Positions 8,271 to 17,258 of a DNA stretch of 48,031 bases are shown one piece after another. Each line of letters opens with the position of its first letter. The first letter of the stretch is position 1. The notes below the pieces were generated by a model that was not told the DNA's origin, searched no databases, and saw nothing but the letters and a program-made list of their open reading frames with translations. Both the position numbers and the translations under genes were made by a program. The stretch comes from Lachnospiraceae bacterium UBA7729 (GTDB taxonomy: Bacteria > Bacillota > Clostridia > Lachnospirales > Lachnospiraceae). The DNA lies in contig DLFD01000027.1 of NCBI GenBank assembly GCA_002482005.1, positions 1 to 48,031 of the forward strand. Direction: 5' to 3'.

Positions 8271-8299
8271 ATTCTATACATATTTGTGTGCCATGTCAA
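8271..8299 (-). promoter_or_regulatory. Promoter of azlCD
   Basis: On the minus strand TTGACA (8299-8294), exactly 17 bases, then TAGAAT (8276-8271). It is divergent from, and adjacent to, the rsmH promoter region. Confidence 0.8.
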
Positions 8300-8322
8300 C
8301 CTTTCACATGTCCGGGATGTTG

Positions 8323-8328
8323 TATAAT
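8323..8328 (+). promoter_or_regulatory. -10 element of rsmH
   Basis: A perfect TATAAT lies 38 bases upstream of the rsmH start. No good -35 is seen at 16-18 bases; the best is CTTTCA at 8301-8306. Confidence 0.5.
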
Positions 8329-8365
8329 CAGAAAAAACACAGAGATGGGAATACAGGAGTAATGT

Positions 8366-9496
8366 ATGATGAGCGAAGAAAACAGGAAAGCCGGCGGCGC
8401 TGCAGATGGCGCCGTATCTTCAGAGAAGAAGTCAGGATCCGCCCAGCCCCACAGACGGCGTGTCCACTACAGCGGCAGATATCCGAAGCGTTTTGAGGAA
8501 AAATACAAGGAGCAGGATCCTGAGAAGTATCAGGATGAGATCGAACACGTCATCTCGAAGGGAAACACCCCTGCAGGCATGCATATCCCGATCATGGTGA
8601 AGGAAACCCTTGACATCCTGGACATTCGTCCGGGAATGAAAGGGCTTGACTGCACTCTCGGCTATGGAGGCCACTCTTCCGCCATGCTGGAAAAACTGGA
8701 AGGTCGGGGACATCTCTGCTCCCTCGATGCCGATCCGATCGAGATCGTGAAGACGGAGAAGCGGATGCGCGAGAAAGGATTCTGCGAAGACATCTTTACG
8801 CCTATCCATACCAACTTCCGAAACATCGACCAGGTGGCAGCCCAGTACGGCCCGTTCGATTTCGTCATGGCCGACCTTGGCGTCTCCTCCATGCAGATCG
8901 ATACCCCGTCCAGAGGATTCTCCTGGAAATACGATGCTCCCCTCGACCTTCGCTTCGATCCGGAACATGGAGTCCCGGCCTCGGAGCGTCTGAAGGAGCT
9001 TGACGTCTACGAACTGGAGGACATGTTCCGTGAGAATTCCGACGAGCCTTATGCGGCAGAGATTGCCCGCGCGATTGCTCAGGCTTTCCGGAAAAAGCAG
9101 GAGCTTTCCACGACATTTGAACTTCGGAATCTGATCCGGGATACTATTCTTGCCCAAAAAGAGATCCGAAAGCTCTCTGCCGCCGGGCAGAAGGAAGCCG
9201 TCAAAAAGTCGGACGCAAGAATCTTCCAGGCCCTCCGCATCGACGTCAACTCGGAATTCGAAGTACTCTACGAATTTCTTGAAAAACTTCCGGGTGTACT
9301 TGCGCCGGGAGGAAAGGCTGTCGTACTCACATTTCATTCCGGCGAAGACAGACTTGTAAAAAAGGCCTTCCGCCAGGGGCAGAAGGCCGGACTCTATGAA
9401 GCTGTCAGCGATGATGTGATCCGTCCATCAGCCGAGGAATGCCGCAGGAATCCGCGGGCTCACTCCACTAAGCTGAGATGGGCAAAGAAAGCATGA
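8366..9496 (+). CDS. rsmH: RsmH-family 16S rRNA m4C1402 methyltransferase, N-terminally extended
   Basis: S-adenosylmethionine-dependent enzyme predicted to methylate N4 of C1402 in 16S rRNA. The catalytic part begins HIPIMVKETLDIL near residue 73 and contains the SAM site LDCTLGYGGHSSAML, ADLGVSSMQID, SRGFSW and AHSTKLRWAKK at the C-terminus, as in RsmH. At 376 residues it is about 65 longer than usual because of a basic, low-complexity N-terminal extension containing RRRVHYSGRYPKRFEEKY. AGGAG lies six bases before the first of two consecutive ATGs. It is not in an mraZ-ftsL division cluster, so it may be a second paralogue with a shifted role; activity on C1402 is inferred from family. Confidence 0.9.
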   Translation: MMSEENRKAGGAADGAVSSEKKSGSAQPHRRRVHYSGRYPKRFEEKYKEQDPEKYQDEIEHVISKGNTPAGMHIPIMVKETLDILDIRPGMKGLDCTLGYGGHSSAMLEKLEGRGHLCSLDADPIEIVKTEKRMREKGFCEDIFTPIHTNFRNIDQVAAQYGPFDFVMADLGVSSMQIDTPSRGFSWKYDAPLDLRFDPEHGVPASERLKELDVYELEDMFRENSDEPYAAEIARAIAQAFRKKQELSTTFELRNLIRDTILAQKEIRKLSAAGQKEAVKKSDARIFQALRIDVNSEFEVLYEFLEKLPGVLAPGGKAVVLTFHSGEDRLVKKAFRQGQKAGLYEAVSDDVIRPSAEECRRNPRAHSTKLRWAKKA

Positions 9497-9577
9497 GTCC
9501 TTCTTACCCGTACACCTCCATGATGCAGCGGAGAATGTCTTTCTTACCCGTACATCTCCCGGATGTAACGCCGGATG
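9497..9577 (-). repeat. Tandem duplication of a short C-terminal coding segment
   Basis: Read on the minus strand, the 81 bases past the secreted-protein stop contain two similar blocks that each end in TACGGGTAA. In the +1 frame they read DDIRRYIREMYG-stop, then KDILRCIMEVYG-stop. The block is therefore a degenerate 39-base duplication with coding character, directly after the 9578 stop codon. Confidence 0.6.
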
Positions 9578-10570
9578 TCATCCTTCGTCGCGCGGAGAGG
9601 CCCCGGCTGCTCCGGAAGCTGCCGCTGCTGCTGCATCCGGTTCCGCTTCCGTCATATCTTCGGAAACCGCCGCTGCACCGGAAACATCCTCATCTCCGCC
9701 CTGGTACTGCTGAAGTTCGGCATAGGTGTAAAGACCGCCGGCTTCCCCGGTCGTGCCGGACTGCTCCTTTGCGAACACATCAAGCGTCGCGAACTGATCC
9801 TCCGTAAGGCCGTTCTTCACAAGCTGTGCTGCTGCATCCCACCTCGGAAGCAGATAGGGCATCAGCCCGTTTTCCTTCTCATATCCGTAAAGAACTGCCA
9901 TCGAAGACTGTCCCCAGTCTCCGTCAACAGCCCCCTCTTCCATCTTTCCCTGGTCTGCAAGATACTTCTGAAGAAGCCATGCAAGATAAAGCTCAGACCC
10001 ATTCCCGGTCTCCGGAAGGAGTAGTTCCCCGCCCGGGCCAGTCACCGCCGTCTTCGCCTGCTGCAGAAGCGCCGTGTCTGCATATGCACTGAGCGCGGCT
10101 TCCGGCTCCTTTGCACTGCAGAGGCCGGCGACAGCCTCCTCCCTCAAGCGGGCTCCGGAAGTCCATTTCTCCCAGAACTGGTCCGGAGAGGACGGGTCTG
10201 CTTCCGCCTGAAGCCGCAGTCCGTAGAGATAGGCATCCGACGCACAGACCGGATATGCACTGTCTGCGGACTCTTCCGCCTGGGTCAGCTCTGCCGGTAT
10301 GCTCTGAAGCTCATCCTTTGCGCTCTGCGACAGAACGCCGATGACCTTATCCTCCGCTGCATCCGCGCCAAGTCCCGAAAGTGCCGTATCCGTCGCCTGC
10401 TCCCTGGCCTTCGCACAGACGGCAAGCGCCTGCGAGATCCCCGCAAGGTCCATGGACACCGGCGCTGCAGTTTCCTGTGCCGCCGGCTGAGTCTCTTCAG
10501 CCATTGCAGTACAGGAAGCTGACGCAAGGACAAGTCCTGTCACGATAGCTGCTATTCCTGATCTTCTCAT
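9578..10570 (-). CDS. Secreted protein of unknown function, last gene of the tubulin/GTPase cluster
   Basis: I recognise no family. The 330-residue product starts with a signal peptide (MRRSGIAAIVTGLVLASASC...AMA) and a probable signal peptidase I site before EETQPAAQ. The mature part is acidic and alanine-rich, with many tyrosine- and leucine-bearing helical segments. The start at 10570 fits a purine-rich GAGAGAAGAT; an ATG four codons upstream at 10582 is also possible. The end is odd: the frame closes in an Ala-rich tail at RDEG, while the +1 frame continues to a more protein-like DDIRRYIREMYG, so a frameshift near the GCA-repeat tract is possible. It lies 17 bases after the membrane protein gene, implying co-transcription. 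Confidence 0.75.
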   Translation of the reverse strand: MRRSGIAAIVTGLVLASASCTAMAEETQPAAQETAAPVSMDLAGISQALAVCAKAREQATDTALSGLGADAAEDKVIGVLSQSAKDELQSIPAELTQAEESADSAYPVCASDAYLYGLRLQAEADPSSPDQFWEKWTSGARLREEAVAGLCSAKEPEAALSAYADTALLQQAKTAVTGPGGELLLPETGNGSELYLAWLLQKYLADQGKMEEGAVDGDWGQSSMAVLYGYEKENGLMPYLLPRWDAAAQLVKNGLTEDQFATLDVFAKEQSGTTGEAGGLYTYAELQQYQGGDEDVSGAAAVSEDMTEAEPDAAAAAASGAAGASPRDEG

Positions 10571-10587
10571 ATCTTCTCTCATCCCCG

Positions 10588-11124
10588 TCAGTCAAACTGT
10601 ACTTTCGCAATGTAAGGTTCGAAGTGGTACCTTTTTACTGTGATCTTCATGTACATCTCCATACCGGCAACCGTAACCTTGCAGCGTACCTTTCGGGACG
10701 GTCCCGGAAAGCCATAGAGATAAGGCCGGATCTTCATCTGTTTCATCGCTTCCTCGATCGCCATACCGGTCATATCGGTAATCTTGCTGAAGCCTCCGCC
10801 GAAAGCGTCCAGGATCTGCGGAAGGATCTCGGATGTATCCGTATCGGTGATTGCACCGCCCGCAAAAAGAGCCAGGCGGAGCGGATTCGCGATCGTTGGC
10901 TTCAGAACGCCGAGCATCTCGGATGCATCCAGATCATTGCAGGCATCCTGGAAATCTCCGATGACCTCCCTGCACTGCCCCATGGTCGGGCCTGCCAGGG
11001 CTCCTCCTCCGATGACAAGCACAAGGATCAGGACGATGGCGATCAGGACACCTTTATGGCCAGACGAACGTCCTCCTCTGCGTCTGACATTGCCTCCCCG
11101 GCTCTGTTTTTTCAGATGACTCAT
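10588..11124 (-). CDS. Single-pass membrane protein of unknown function in the tubulin/GTPase cluster
   Basis: The 178-residue product has a basic N-terminus with KKQSRGGNVRRRGGR, one transmembrane helix (about 25-47, VLIAIVLILVLVIGGGALAG), then an extracytoplasmic domain of about 130 residues. The positive-inside rule predicts the C-terminal part outside. The last part is beta-like (KVRCKVTVAGMEMYMKITVKR). AGGAGG precedes the ATG. It is 18 bases after the coiled-coil protein gene. No family assigned. Confidence 0.75.
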   Translation of the reverse strand: MSHLKKQSRGGNVRRRGGRSSGHKGVLIAIVLILVLVIGGGALAGPTMGQCREVIGDFQDACNDLDASEMLGVLKPTIANPLRLALFAGGAITDTDTSEILPQILDAFGGGFSKITDMTGMAIEEAMKQMKIRPYLYGFPGPSRKVRCKVTVAGMEMYMKITVKRYHFEPYIAKVQFD

Positions 11125-11142
11125 AAACTGCCTCCTATCTGA

Positions 11143-13224
11143 TCAGTAAAGCGGAACACTCTTCTGATCTCTCTCAAGAGTGTATCCGGTCCCGTCCGCA
11201 TCCGGCGAAAGCGCAATATCCGATCCCTGCTTCTGAGACTGTCCCGGAGCTGCTGGTGCAGCTTCGGTCTCCATGGCCTTCTCAAGCTGGGCTGCCAGGT
11301 CCGTCTTCTCGGATTCAAGCTCTGCCGCACGGCTCTCTGCCTCATCCAGCTGCTTCTGCAGATCGTCCGCACGGCTTCCCTCGGATTCCGCGGAAGACTG
11401 AAGCTTCCTGCTCTGCTCCTGTGCATCTGTCAGCTGAGCCTGCACATTCACGCTCTCCTGATGGAAATGCATGATGCCGGCTCCTCCGCCTGCCGCAAGT
11501 GCTGCGCACAGGACACCGAGAATGATCGGGACAGCCTTGCTGCCGGAACCTTTGTCTTCCTTCAGGCGATCGTATCTGTCCTGAAGCTTATCAAGCTGGT
11601 CATCCTTGCCTGAAAGCTCACTATCCTTCTGGGCGAGCTCGCTATCTTTCCGGGCGAGCTCACTATCCTTCCGGGCTAGCTGACCTTTCAGTCTGCCAGA
11701 CTCCTGCTCTGCCTCCTCAATTCTGGAGCCGTATGTTCTGAGCTCCTCATCCTTTTTTCTCAGCTGATCATTCAGACTTGAAAGCTGGCTGTCCTTCTCT
11801 CTGCCGGAAGCCTTTTCTGCTGCCAGCTGTCTTTCCGCGTCTGCCTTCCCGGCAAGGGCTTTCCGGGTCTCTTCTTCCTGCGCCCTGAACTTTTCCTCCC
11901 CGGCCCTGAGGGCTGCTTCATGAGCGGCATTCAAAGTATCCGTCTTCTTCTGCCACTCTTCGTCAAGTTCAGCTTTTGTGCCTGCCCTTGCAGCATCCAC
12001 CATCTGGAAAGCGGGCTCCATATGTAGATGGTCGTCCAGAACTTTCAGAATTTCCTGACGTCCCTCCTGTTTTTCATCCAGGTAAACATCGAGAATCTGA
12101 ACCGGAACCTGCTGCTGTGAAAATACTCCTGTATAGAAGGCCTGGGTTGAATAAGCTCTGAGCGTCGGATTCAGCAGATCCGGTTCCTGTTCAGCGACAT
12201 CCTGAGCAAACTGCCGGAGGCTTGAGGAAACCGGTTTCTCCCACCAGTAAACCGGCTTCTTCAGTCTGCTGATAATCTCTTCAAAATACTGGAAAGAGGA
12301 AACCTGGCTGTTTTTTTCCCGAAGCAATGCTGACTCCTGGGCAGAAAGGCGCTCTTCCATCAGATGACTTGATGCAAGGTCATAATGCAATGCTGAGATC
12401 AGCTGAAGCCTTCTCCTTCCATCCTCTGTCAGATTTCCACTGATCTCATCGGTGTTCCTGCGAAGATCCAGAACCTCTGTTCCAAAAGAATACTTCTTAT
12501 CCAGTGCCAGAGCATCACTATCCGCAGTCACCAGATAAATTGGCATATTCCTGGCTGCGATGATGTCAAGATCTTCCTGACCGATATTCGTCTCGAATCC
12601 AACCTGCCTGCGCAGCACATTCGGAATCATACGGTACACTTCAGACAGTACGGGAGCCGACTCGGTTCCAGCATCATTCATCAGTACGATCAGCCTTGTC
12701 GCCGGATTCTTTTCCTGTACTTCCCATAATTTTTCGAGAAGGATCCAGGCTTTCGTGACGTCCTTTATACTGGGGGAAATCTGTCCGCCCTCCGGTTTCT
12801 GCTGCATCCTTTCCATAATTTCTTTTTCGGAAAGGTCAGTCAGCTCTGCGGAAGTAAGATATTTCGTCCCAAAGATGTGTCTGCCGAATTCCGCGCCATA
12901 TAAATTATCACTGTCAGTGAAAAACAGCTCTACATAGTTGGAAGCCCTCGTGATTCCCTCGATCTTTCCCTTGGCGCCGAAGACCGGAACTCTCCGGATC
13001 TTATCCTGGACCGTCATATACTCGTTGATCACGACATCCATGAACACCTGGCTGACACGAGGCGACGCGGCCACCGAAAAATATCCCGCAAGGGAATTCT
13101 TGAACTGAGGGACTTTCTGAACCTTATTTTTGATAAGAAATGAATTCAGGTCCGGATCATCCTGTCTTACCTGCTGCTGGTCCAGTCCCGAATAGATTAC
13201 ATAACCATACTGTTTATCCATCAT
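11143..13224 (-). CDS. Coiled-coil membrane protein with a GTPase-associated-protein-like N-terminus
   Basis: The 693-residue product has a globular N-terminal region (about 1-400), then a long coiled coil (about 415-555) with heptad repeats of (A/G)(R/Q)KDSEL near 517-537. One transmembrane helix follows (about 564-585, VPIILGVLCAALAAGGGAGI), then a second coiled coil (588-650) and a short tail. The N-terminal opening QYGYVIYSGLDQQQ and its linkage to a GTPase gene suggest the N-terminal domains of the GTPase-associated protein 1 group; this match is from memory and tentative. The N-terminal part is predicted cytoplasmic and could couple the GTPase to the envelope. Two ATGs begin the frame after GGGAGAGA. 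It lies 30 bases after the GTPase gene. Confidence 0.75.
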   Translation of the reverse strand: MMDKQYGYVIYSGLDQQQVRQDDPDLNSFLIKNKVQKVPQFKNSLAGYFSVAASPRVSQVFMDVVINEYMTVQDKIRRVPVFGAKGKIEGITRASNYVELFFTDSDNLYGAEFGRHIFGTKYLTSAELTDLSEKEIMERMQQKPEGGQISPSIKDVTKAWILLEKLWEVQEKNPATRLIVLMNDAGTESAPVLSEVYRMIPNVLRRQVGFETNIGQEDLDIIAARNMPIYLVTADSDALALDKKYSFGTEVLDLRRNTDEISGNLTEDGRRRLQLISALHYDLASSHLMEERLSAQESALLREKNSQVSSFQYFEEIISRLKKPVYWWEKPVSSSLRQFAQDVAEQEPDLLNPTLRAYSTQAFYTGVFSQQQVPVQILDVYLDEKQEGRQEILKVLDDHLHMEPAFQMVDAARAGTKAELDEEWQKKTDTLNAAHEAALRAGEEKFRAQEEETRKALAGKADAERQLAAEKASGREKDSQLSSLNDQLRKKDEELRTYGSRIEEAEQESGRLKGQLARKDSELARKDSELAQKDSELSGKDDQLDKLQDRYDRLKEDKGSGSKAVPIILGVLCAALAAGGGAGIMHFHQESVNVQAQLTDAQEQSRKLQSSAESEGSRADDLQKQLDEAESRAAELESEKTDLAAQLEKAMETEAAPAAPGQSQKQGSDIALSPDADGTGYTLERDQKSVPLY

Positions 13225-13254
13225 TCTCTCCCGACCTGTGAATTGTCAGCTGTT

Positions 13255-15117
13255 TCAGAGTTTCTTCCGGATCCTGTCCTCCGGATGCGTTACACGTAAA
13301 AAGATACGCTTGTCCCCTTCGGTCCATTCGTCCAGGACCCACTGATCTGTCTCCGAAAGATTCAGGAAGAGATTCTGGACTCCCCGGATACGGTCGTAGC
13401 TATCCTCGACCTCATATACCCTTCTCGGATTCCCGTCCGGCTCCTCTCCATCCTTGATATAGCTCTCCGAATAGGAAGGAACATAGCGGAAACTCCAGCT
13501 GTCCCAAGCTCCCTTCTCATCATCTTCCTTAAGCGGTTTTCCGGCAGCTACAACGCCGACCATACGGAAGATCCAGGACCAGAGCGTATCGATCTGGTTT
13601 CTTACGAACGGCCCCTCCGGGCACTTCTCGATCGGTCCCTTGTCAGTCGGATGCAGGCTTGCGTTCCTTCCCTGTGCGGAACAATAAAGCATCGTGACAT
13701 AGGTGCGGTCACGCATCGCATTGTAGGTGCGGCAGCAGTACTCAAGCGGCTGACGGACATTATCTTCCGAGTACATCTTGTAGAAACCTTTCAGCTGCCG
13801 GAACTGGTCAAGATACAGATACTGGTCCGTATCTGACGGAAAGATATTCTGGAAGGACCGGATCTCATAGTTGTCGATCGCAGCTCCCATATCATCGCTT
13901 CCTGCGAGGTCAACCTTTGTGAGGAGGATGCAGAGAGGCGGAACATCGCCCTTCTTTTCCGGTCTTCTGTTTTCATAGATGCTCTTGCAGATCCGGAGTA
14001 CGGCGTCCGGAGAGATCTCCGGCCCCTGTCCTTCCCCGTTTCCGTATCCCTCGGCATCCATGCAGGTGCAGAGGATATATGCGTCACAGCTGTTGATCAG
14101 AGGATAATTCTGCCATGCATTCGGATTGACGATACCGCGGATGTTGTCCCAGCAGAGTTCTCCTGCGATATCAACCAATGACAGCAGCTTTTTGGCCTTG
14201 CACTCTCCATCCTCCATGCCTCCCGCCGGATCATCCACGAGTACAGATGCATTGAAGGATGCTTCTGTCGACTCCGCGTCCGTCTTGGCGACCGACCAGC
14301 CCTTCTGATAAAGTTCCAGATTTTTTTTCCTTGGACCATACTTGCTGTCGGCAAGATCGATCTCCGGGAGATTCACTCCGAGAAGATCATAATTCTTTCT
14401 CAGCTCCTCAAGCATGGAAACGATCGTGGTCGTCTTGCCTGCACTTGAGGCGCCGATCATGCCAACCATGATATGAGGATATTTTCCGGTTCCCTTGAGG
14501 ATCGGAGCCCCGCACGCTTTATTCGGACAGTACCCGCGGATCTCTCCGCCCGCATACATCAGGGTCTTGAAGTTTGGGCTGTTCTTATCGTTGGAATAAC
14601 GGATGGTATAGATCTCATCCGTTCCCTTAAAGAATTCAGGTTTTACCCAGAATACAGCGCTGTAGTTATGAAGATCTGAATATTCAGCGTCTGTCCTCAG
14701 AATGAAGCGTCCCTGAAGGGCATCAGCCAGGTTTACTGTCTTGTTTCTGGCGGCTTCGGCAGTATCAGTTGTACCGAACAGAAGCTCTACGGTCGAGAAC
14801 AGGCCATCATAGTTCCAGCCTTCTTCCATCGCTTCCACCTCGGCATCCGGAAGTTTTCCATTGCTTCTTGCCATGAAGTCCAGGAACTGAAAGAGGGAGA
14901 TCCGGATCTCGCTGACCTCGCCGTCCCGCAGGTCTTTTCCTTCCCCTGAATCCTTCGCCAGGGTTCTGAGCTGGTCGATGCTGATCTCCGTGTTCCTGAT
15001 CGGCAGGGAGTCCTCTCTGGAAGCATCTCTCAGTCCGAGCACCTCTGAAAGATCGATATTGAAATCCCTTCCCTCATGCTCCACGCCGCAGTCCATGCAA
15101 TAATACTTATAGATCAT
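13255..15117 (-). CDS. Zinc-ribbon P-loop GTPase-like protein
   Basis: A 620-residue cytoplasmic protein. A split zinc ribbon is formed by CMDC (Cys 7, 10) and CPNKAC (Cys 197, 202), with about 185 residues between. The P-loop GASSAGKTT is at 222-230, a Walker B/G3-like LVDIAGE at 315-320 and a G4-like LTKVD at 399-403, consistent with a GTPase. The pattern resembles the 'double-GTPase' families found in predicted conflict systems. There is no transmembrane segment. GGAGC precedes the ATG at 15117. The gene is 13 bases after the 186-residue gene. Its likely partner is the coiled-coil protein encoded next. GTP specificity is inferred from TKVD. Confidence 0.8.
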   Translation of the reverse strand: MIYKYYCMDCGVEHEGRDFNIDLSEVLGLRDASREDSLPIRNTEISIDQLRTLAKDSGEGKDLRDGEVSEIRISLFQFLDFMARSNGKLPDAEVEAMEEGWNYDGLFSTVELLFGTTDTAEAARNKTVNLADALQGRFILRTDAEYSDLHNYSAVFWVKPEFFKGTDEIYTIRYSNDKNSPNFKTLMYAGGEIRGYCPNKACGAPILKGTGKYPHIMVGMIGASSAGKTTTIVSMLEELRKNYDLLGVNLPEIDLADSKYGPRKKNLELYQKGWSVAKTDAESTEASFNASVLVDDPAGGMEDGECKAKKLLSLVDIAGELCWDNIRGIVNPNAWQNYPLINSCDAYILCTCMDAEGYGNGEGQGPEISPDAVLRICKSIYENRRPEKKGDVPPLCILLTKVDLAGSDDMGAAIDNYEIRSFQNIFPSDTDQYLYLDQFRQLKGFYKMYSEDNVRQPLEYCCRTYNAMRDRTYVTMLYCSAQGRNASLHPTDKGPIEKCPEGPFVRNQIDTLWSWIFRMVGVVAAGKPLKEDDEKGAWDSWSFRYVPSYSESYIKDGEEPDGNPRRVYEVEDSYDRIRGVQNLFLNLSETDQWVLDEWTEGDKRIFLRVTHPEDRIRKKL

Positions 15118-15130
15118 TCTTATGCTCCAA

Positions 15131-15691
15131 TTACTCTATCGTCACCTGATATCTCTGCTGCAGAAGGTCATCCACGCGGACCGACAAGACCACATTCGAA
15201 TCATCCGAAAGGCAGTAGATGTATTCATCTACCCACTTGTGTTTTTTCTCTGCAGGGATGAACTCATCTGTCAGGAATTCATATTTCATCCCATCCTGGT
15301 CTTCCAGCCAGATATAACGGCCGTTGATCGTCTCAGCGCCGTCTTCGTCCCACTCGATCGTGATGCGGTTCGCATCCTCACCGAACTTTTTATCCGGCTG
15401 GGTTGAGATGGTAAGCGCGGGAACCTGTTCTCCTCCTGAGAAGTAGAAATCATACCTGTCTGCGACCTTCCCGTCTTCCTGCTCGATCACTTCATAACAG
15501 CCTGGTCTGTCAAGACGGTTGTCATCCGCGCTCATAGGAGTAAAGTAATGAGCCGGGATCATCTTTCTTTCCATCCCGGGCGGATCCGCCAGCTCGATCC
15601 TGCAGTAGGAAGCTGTCCTTCCCGCACTGGTCAGCATCTTGAGCAGAAAGCCTGTCTCCGTTACCACAACTCTGTTCTTCAGCTTAGACAT
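15131..15691 (-). CDS. Unrecognised 186-residue protein of the tubulin/GTPase cluster
   Basis: No family is recognised. The protein is soluble and acidic, with no signal or transmembrane segment; a central beta-rich region (YDFYFSGGEQVPALTISTQ, RITIEWDEDGAETINGRYIW) suggests a small beta-sandwich. I chose the ATG at 15691, six bases after the upstream stop and preceded by GGGTGA; an overlapping GTG three codons earlier is possible. Tight spacing to both neighbours points to stoichiometric expression with the 492-residue protein and the GTPase. Confidence 0.75.
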   Translation of the reverse strand: MSKLKNRVVVTETGFLLKMLTSAGRTASYCRIELADPPGMERKMIPAHYFTPMSADDNRLDRPGCYEVIEQEDGKVADRYDFYFSGGEQVPALTISTQPDKKFGEDANRITIEWDEDGAETINGRYIWLEDQDGMKYEFLTDEFIPAEKKHKWVDEYIYCLSDDSNVVLSVRVDDLLQQRYQVTIE

Positions 15692-15696
15692 GATCT

Positions 15697-17175
15697 TCAC
15701 CCGATATTCTTTGCAAAGGTACTGACGAAATCCTCGCAGTCCGGTGCAGATATAAAATCACAGATCTTCAGGACCGCTATCTCACATGGGGCGATCTTGG
15801 GATATGTGTATGCATAGTGGTCCATCCCTACACTGAGCTGTCCCATACGCACAAGGTCCGCTCCATCCCCGTTTACCATGGTAAGATGGATCAGATCTGC
15901 CTGTCTGAGACTTCCGACCTGATCCGGCCTCATCTGGGAATCTCTTTCCGCGAAGTCCTGGATATTCGTATAGTCGCCTGACAGCTCCTGCATCGTCCTG
16001 GCTTTCGCGATCTGCCGTTTCTTCTCATTCAGCATCGCTTCCCGCTCCGCCGTCTGTGCACTGGTCAGTTCCCAGATCCTATCGAGCACCTTCGTCTCAA
16101 CCGGCCCTGCTTTCCTGCTGCCCCCTCTGTTCATTGCGAATTCTCTGAAAACACTCCGGTCTTTCAGGAGATCTGCCATCCTGCAGAGTGCCTTATAATG
16201 CGCCTCCTTCAGATAGTCTTCCAGAGAATCAAAAAGAATGCCCTTCAGTTTCTCCCCCGTCTTGCTTTCCTTGTATCTTTCTTTCGCACTGATCAGACGA
16301 GGATCATCCATCCCTGAAGAGACTCTTTCGTATCTTGCGAGCGGCCCGAATCCCTTCTTGCGGAAATCCGAGACACTGACCGGATAACGTTCCTCGATCT
16401 CTTCGAAGTCGCGTTCGATTTCCTGCTCCGCTGCCTCGCCGCTCTGGATCAGTTCCGAAACAAGTCTGCCGTATTCGCCAAGTTCGCTGTCCGTATCATC
16501 TTCGATCCAGGACTCGCAGTCTTCTATGGCTGCCCTGCACTCATCACGACGTTTCGTGTAGTAATCCGAATAATACAGGGACAGAATGACTGAGCCGCTG
16601 AGCGGATAGTTGATATGAAGCCGTCCTGAAAGATGGAGCGCCAGCGCAAGGCCCCTCTTCTGCCTGTCCAGACTCTTGAACAGGCTCTGCCAGAGGATAA
16701 AGATCCTGCAGCGCATACGGGTCCCGATCTCCGTCCTGAGACGGTAGATCTGCCTTGCGGCTTCTTCTCTTCCGTCCCCGATCTTCTCCTGGACACTGTA
16801 GAACAGACCGAAGACGCATTCGTAGCTCTCCGTTCCCTGGACACTGCTTATGTAAGCAGCCCTCTCCAGGATCCGATCAACCCATTCTTTGGTGACATCG
16901 TTGATCTTCCGATATTCAACGAAAGTAAATCCGGCCTGCATAAGGACCGGGCAGCTTCCATCGTGGATCGCATCGTTAATACAGCTGATCAGCTGCTCCC
17001 CGTTCATATCCCTGCCGCGGACCGGTCCGGAAGTAAGATCAAGGAATTCATCATCGCGAAAGATTCCCTCGTCTCCTCCGAGATACCCACTGATCTGATC
17101 GTTTTCCTGCTCCGGCTCGTCCACCAGGACGGTCAGCGCGCCTTTGGTCTCTACTGCCTTCTTGCTAAGCTCCAT
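15697..17175 (-). CDS. Unrecognised 492-residue helical protein of the tubulin/GTPase cluster
   Basis: No family recognised. Soluble, highly charged and mostly helical, with an acidic N-terminal tail and Glu-rich segments (AAEQEIERDFEEIEERY near 250). No P-loop, signal or membrane segment is seen. It could be an adaptor or a substrate of the neighbouring ATPases. It begins a tight run of genes (492-residue protein, 186-residue protein, GTPase, coiled-coil protein, membrane protein, secreted protein) downstream of a hairpin that follows the tubulin-like gene. Confidence 0.75.
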   Translation of the reverse strand: MELSKKAVETKGALTVLVDEPEQENDQISGYLGGDEGIFRDDEFLDLTSGPVRGRDMNGEQLISCINDAIHDGSCPVLMQAGFTFVEYRKINDVTKEWVDRILERAAYISSVQGTESYECVFGLFYSVQEKIGDGREEAARQIYRLRTEIGTRMRCRIFILWQSLFKSLDRQKRGLALALHLSGRLHINYPLSGSVILSLYYSDYYTKRRDECRAAIEDCESWIEDDTDSELGEYGRLVSELIQSGEAAEQEIERDFEEIEERYPVSVSDFRKKGFGPLARYERVSSGMDDPRLISAKERYKESKTGEKLKGILFDSLEDYLKEAHYKALCRMADLLKDRSVFREFAMNRGGSRKAGPVETKVLDRIWELTSAQTAEREAMLNEKKRQIAKARTMQELSGDYTNIQDFAERDSQMRPDQVGSLRQADLIHLTMVNGDGADLVRMGQLSVGMDHYAYTYPKIAPCEIAVLKICDFISAPDCEDFVSTFAKNIG

Positions 17176-17258
17176 TCGTCTCTGTATTCTCCCTGTCCGA
17201 ATATCATGATGTCCCGGAAGACATCAGCCGCTCATATGGCTTTTCCCTGGCATCACAA

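Noticed and set aside
9578..10570. LPETG motif in the secreted protein as a sortase signal
   Set aside because: It is internal (LLLPETGNGSELY) and is not followed by a hydrophobic segment and basic tail.
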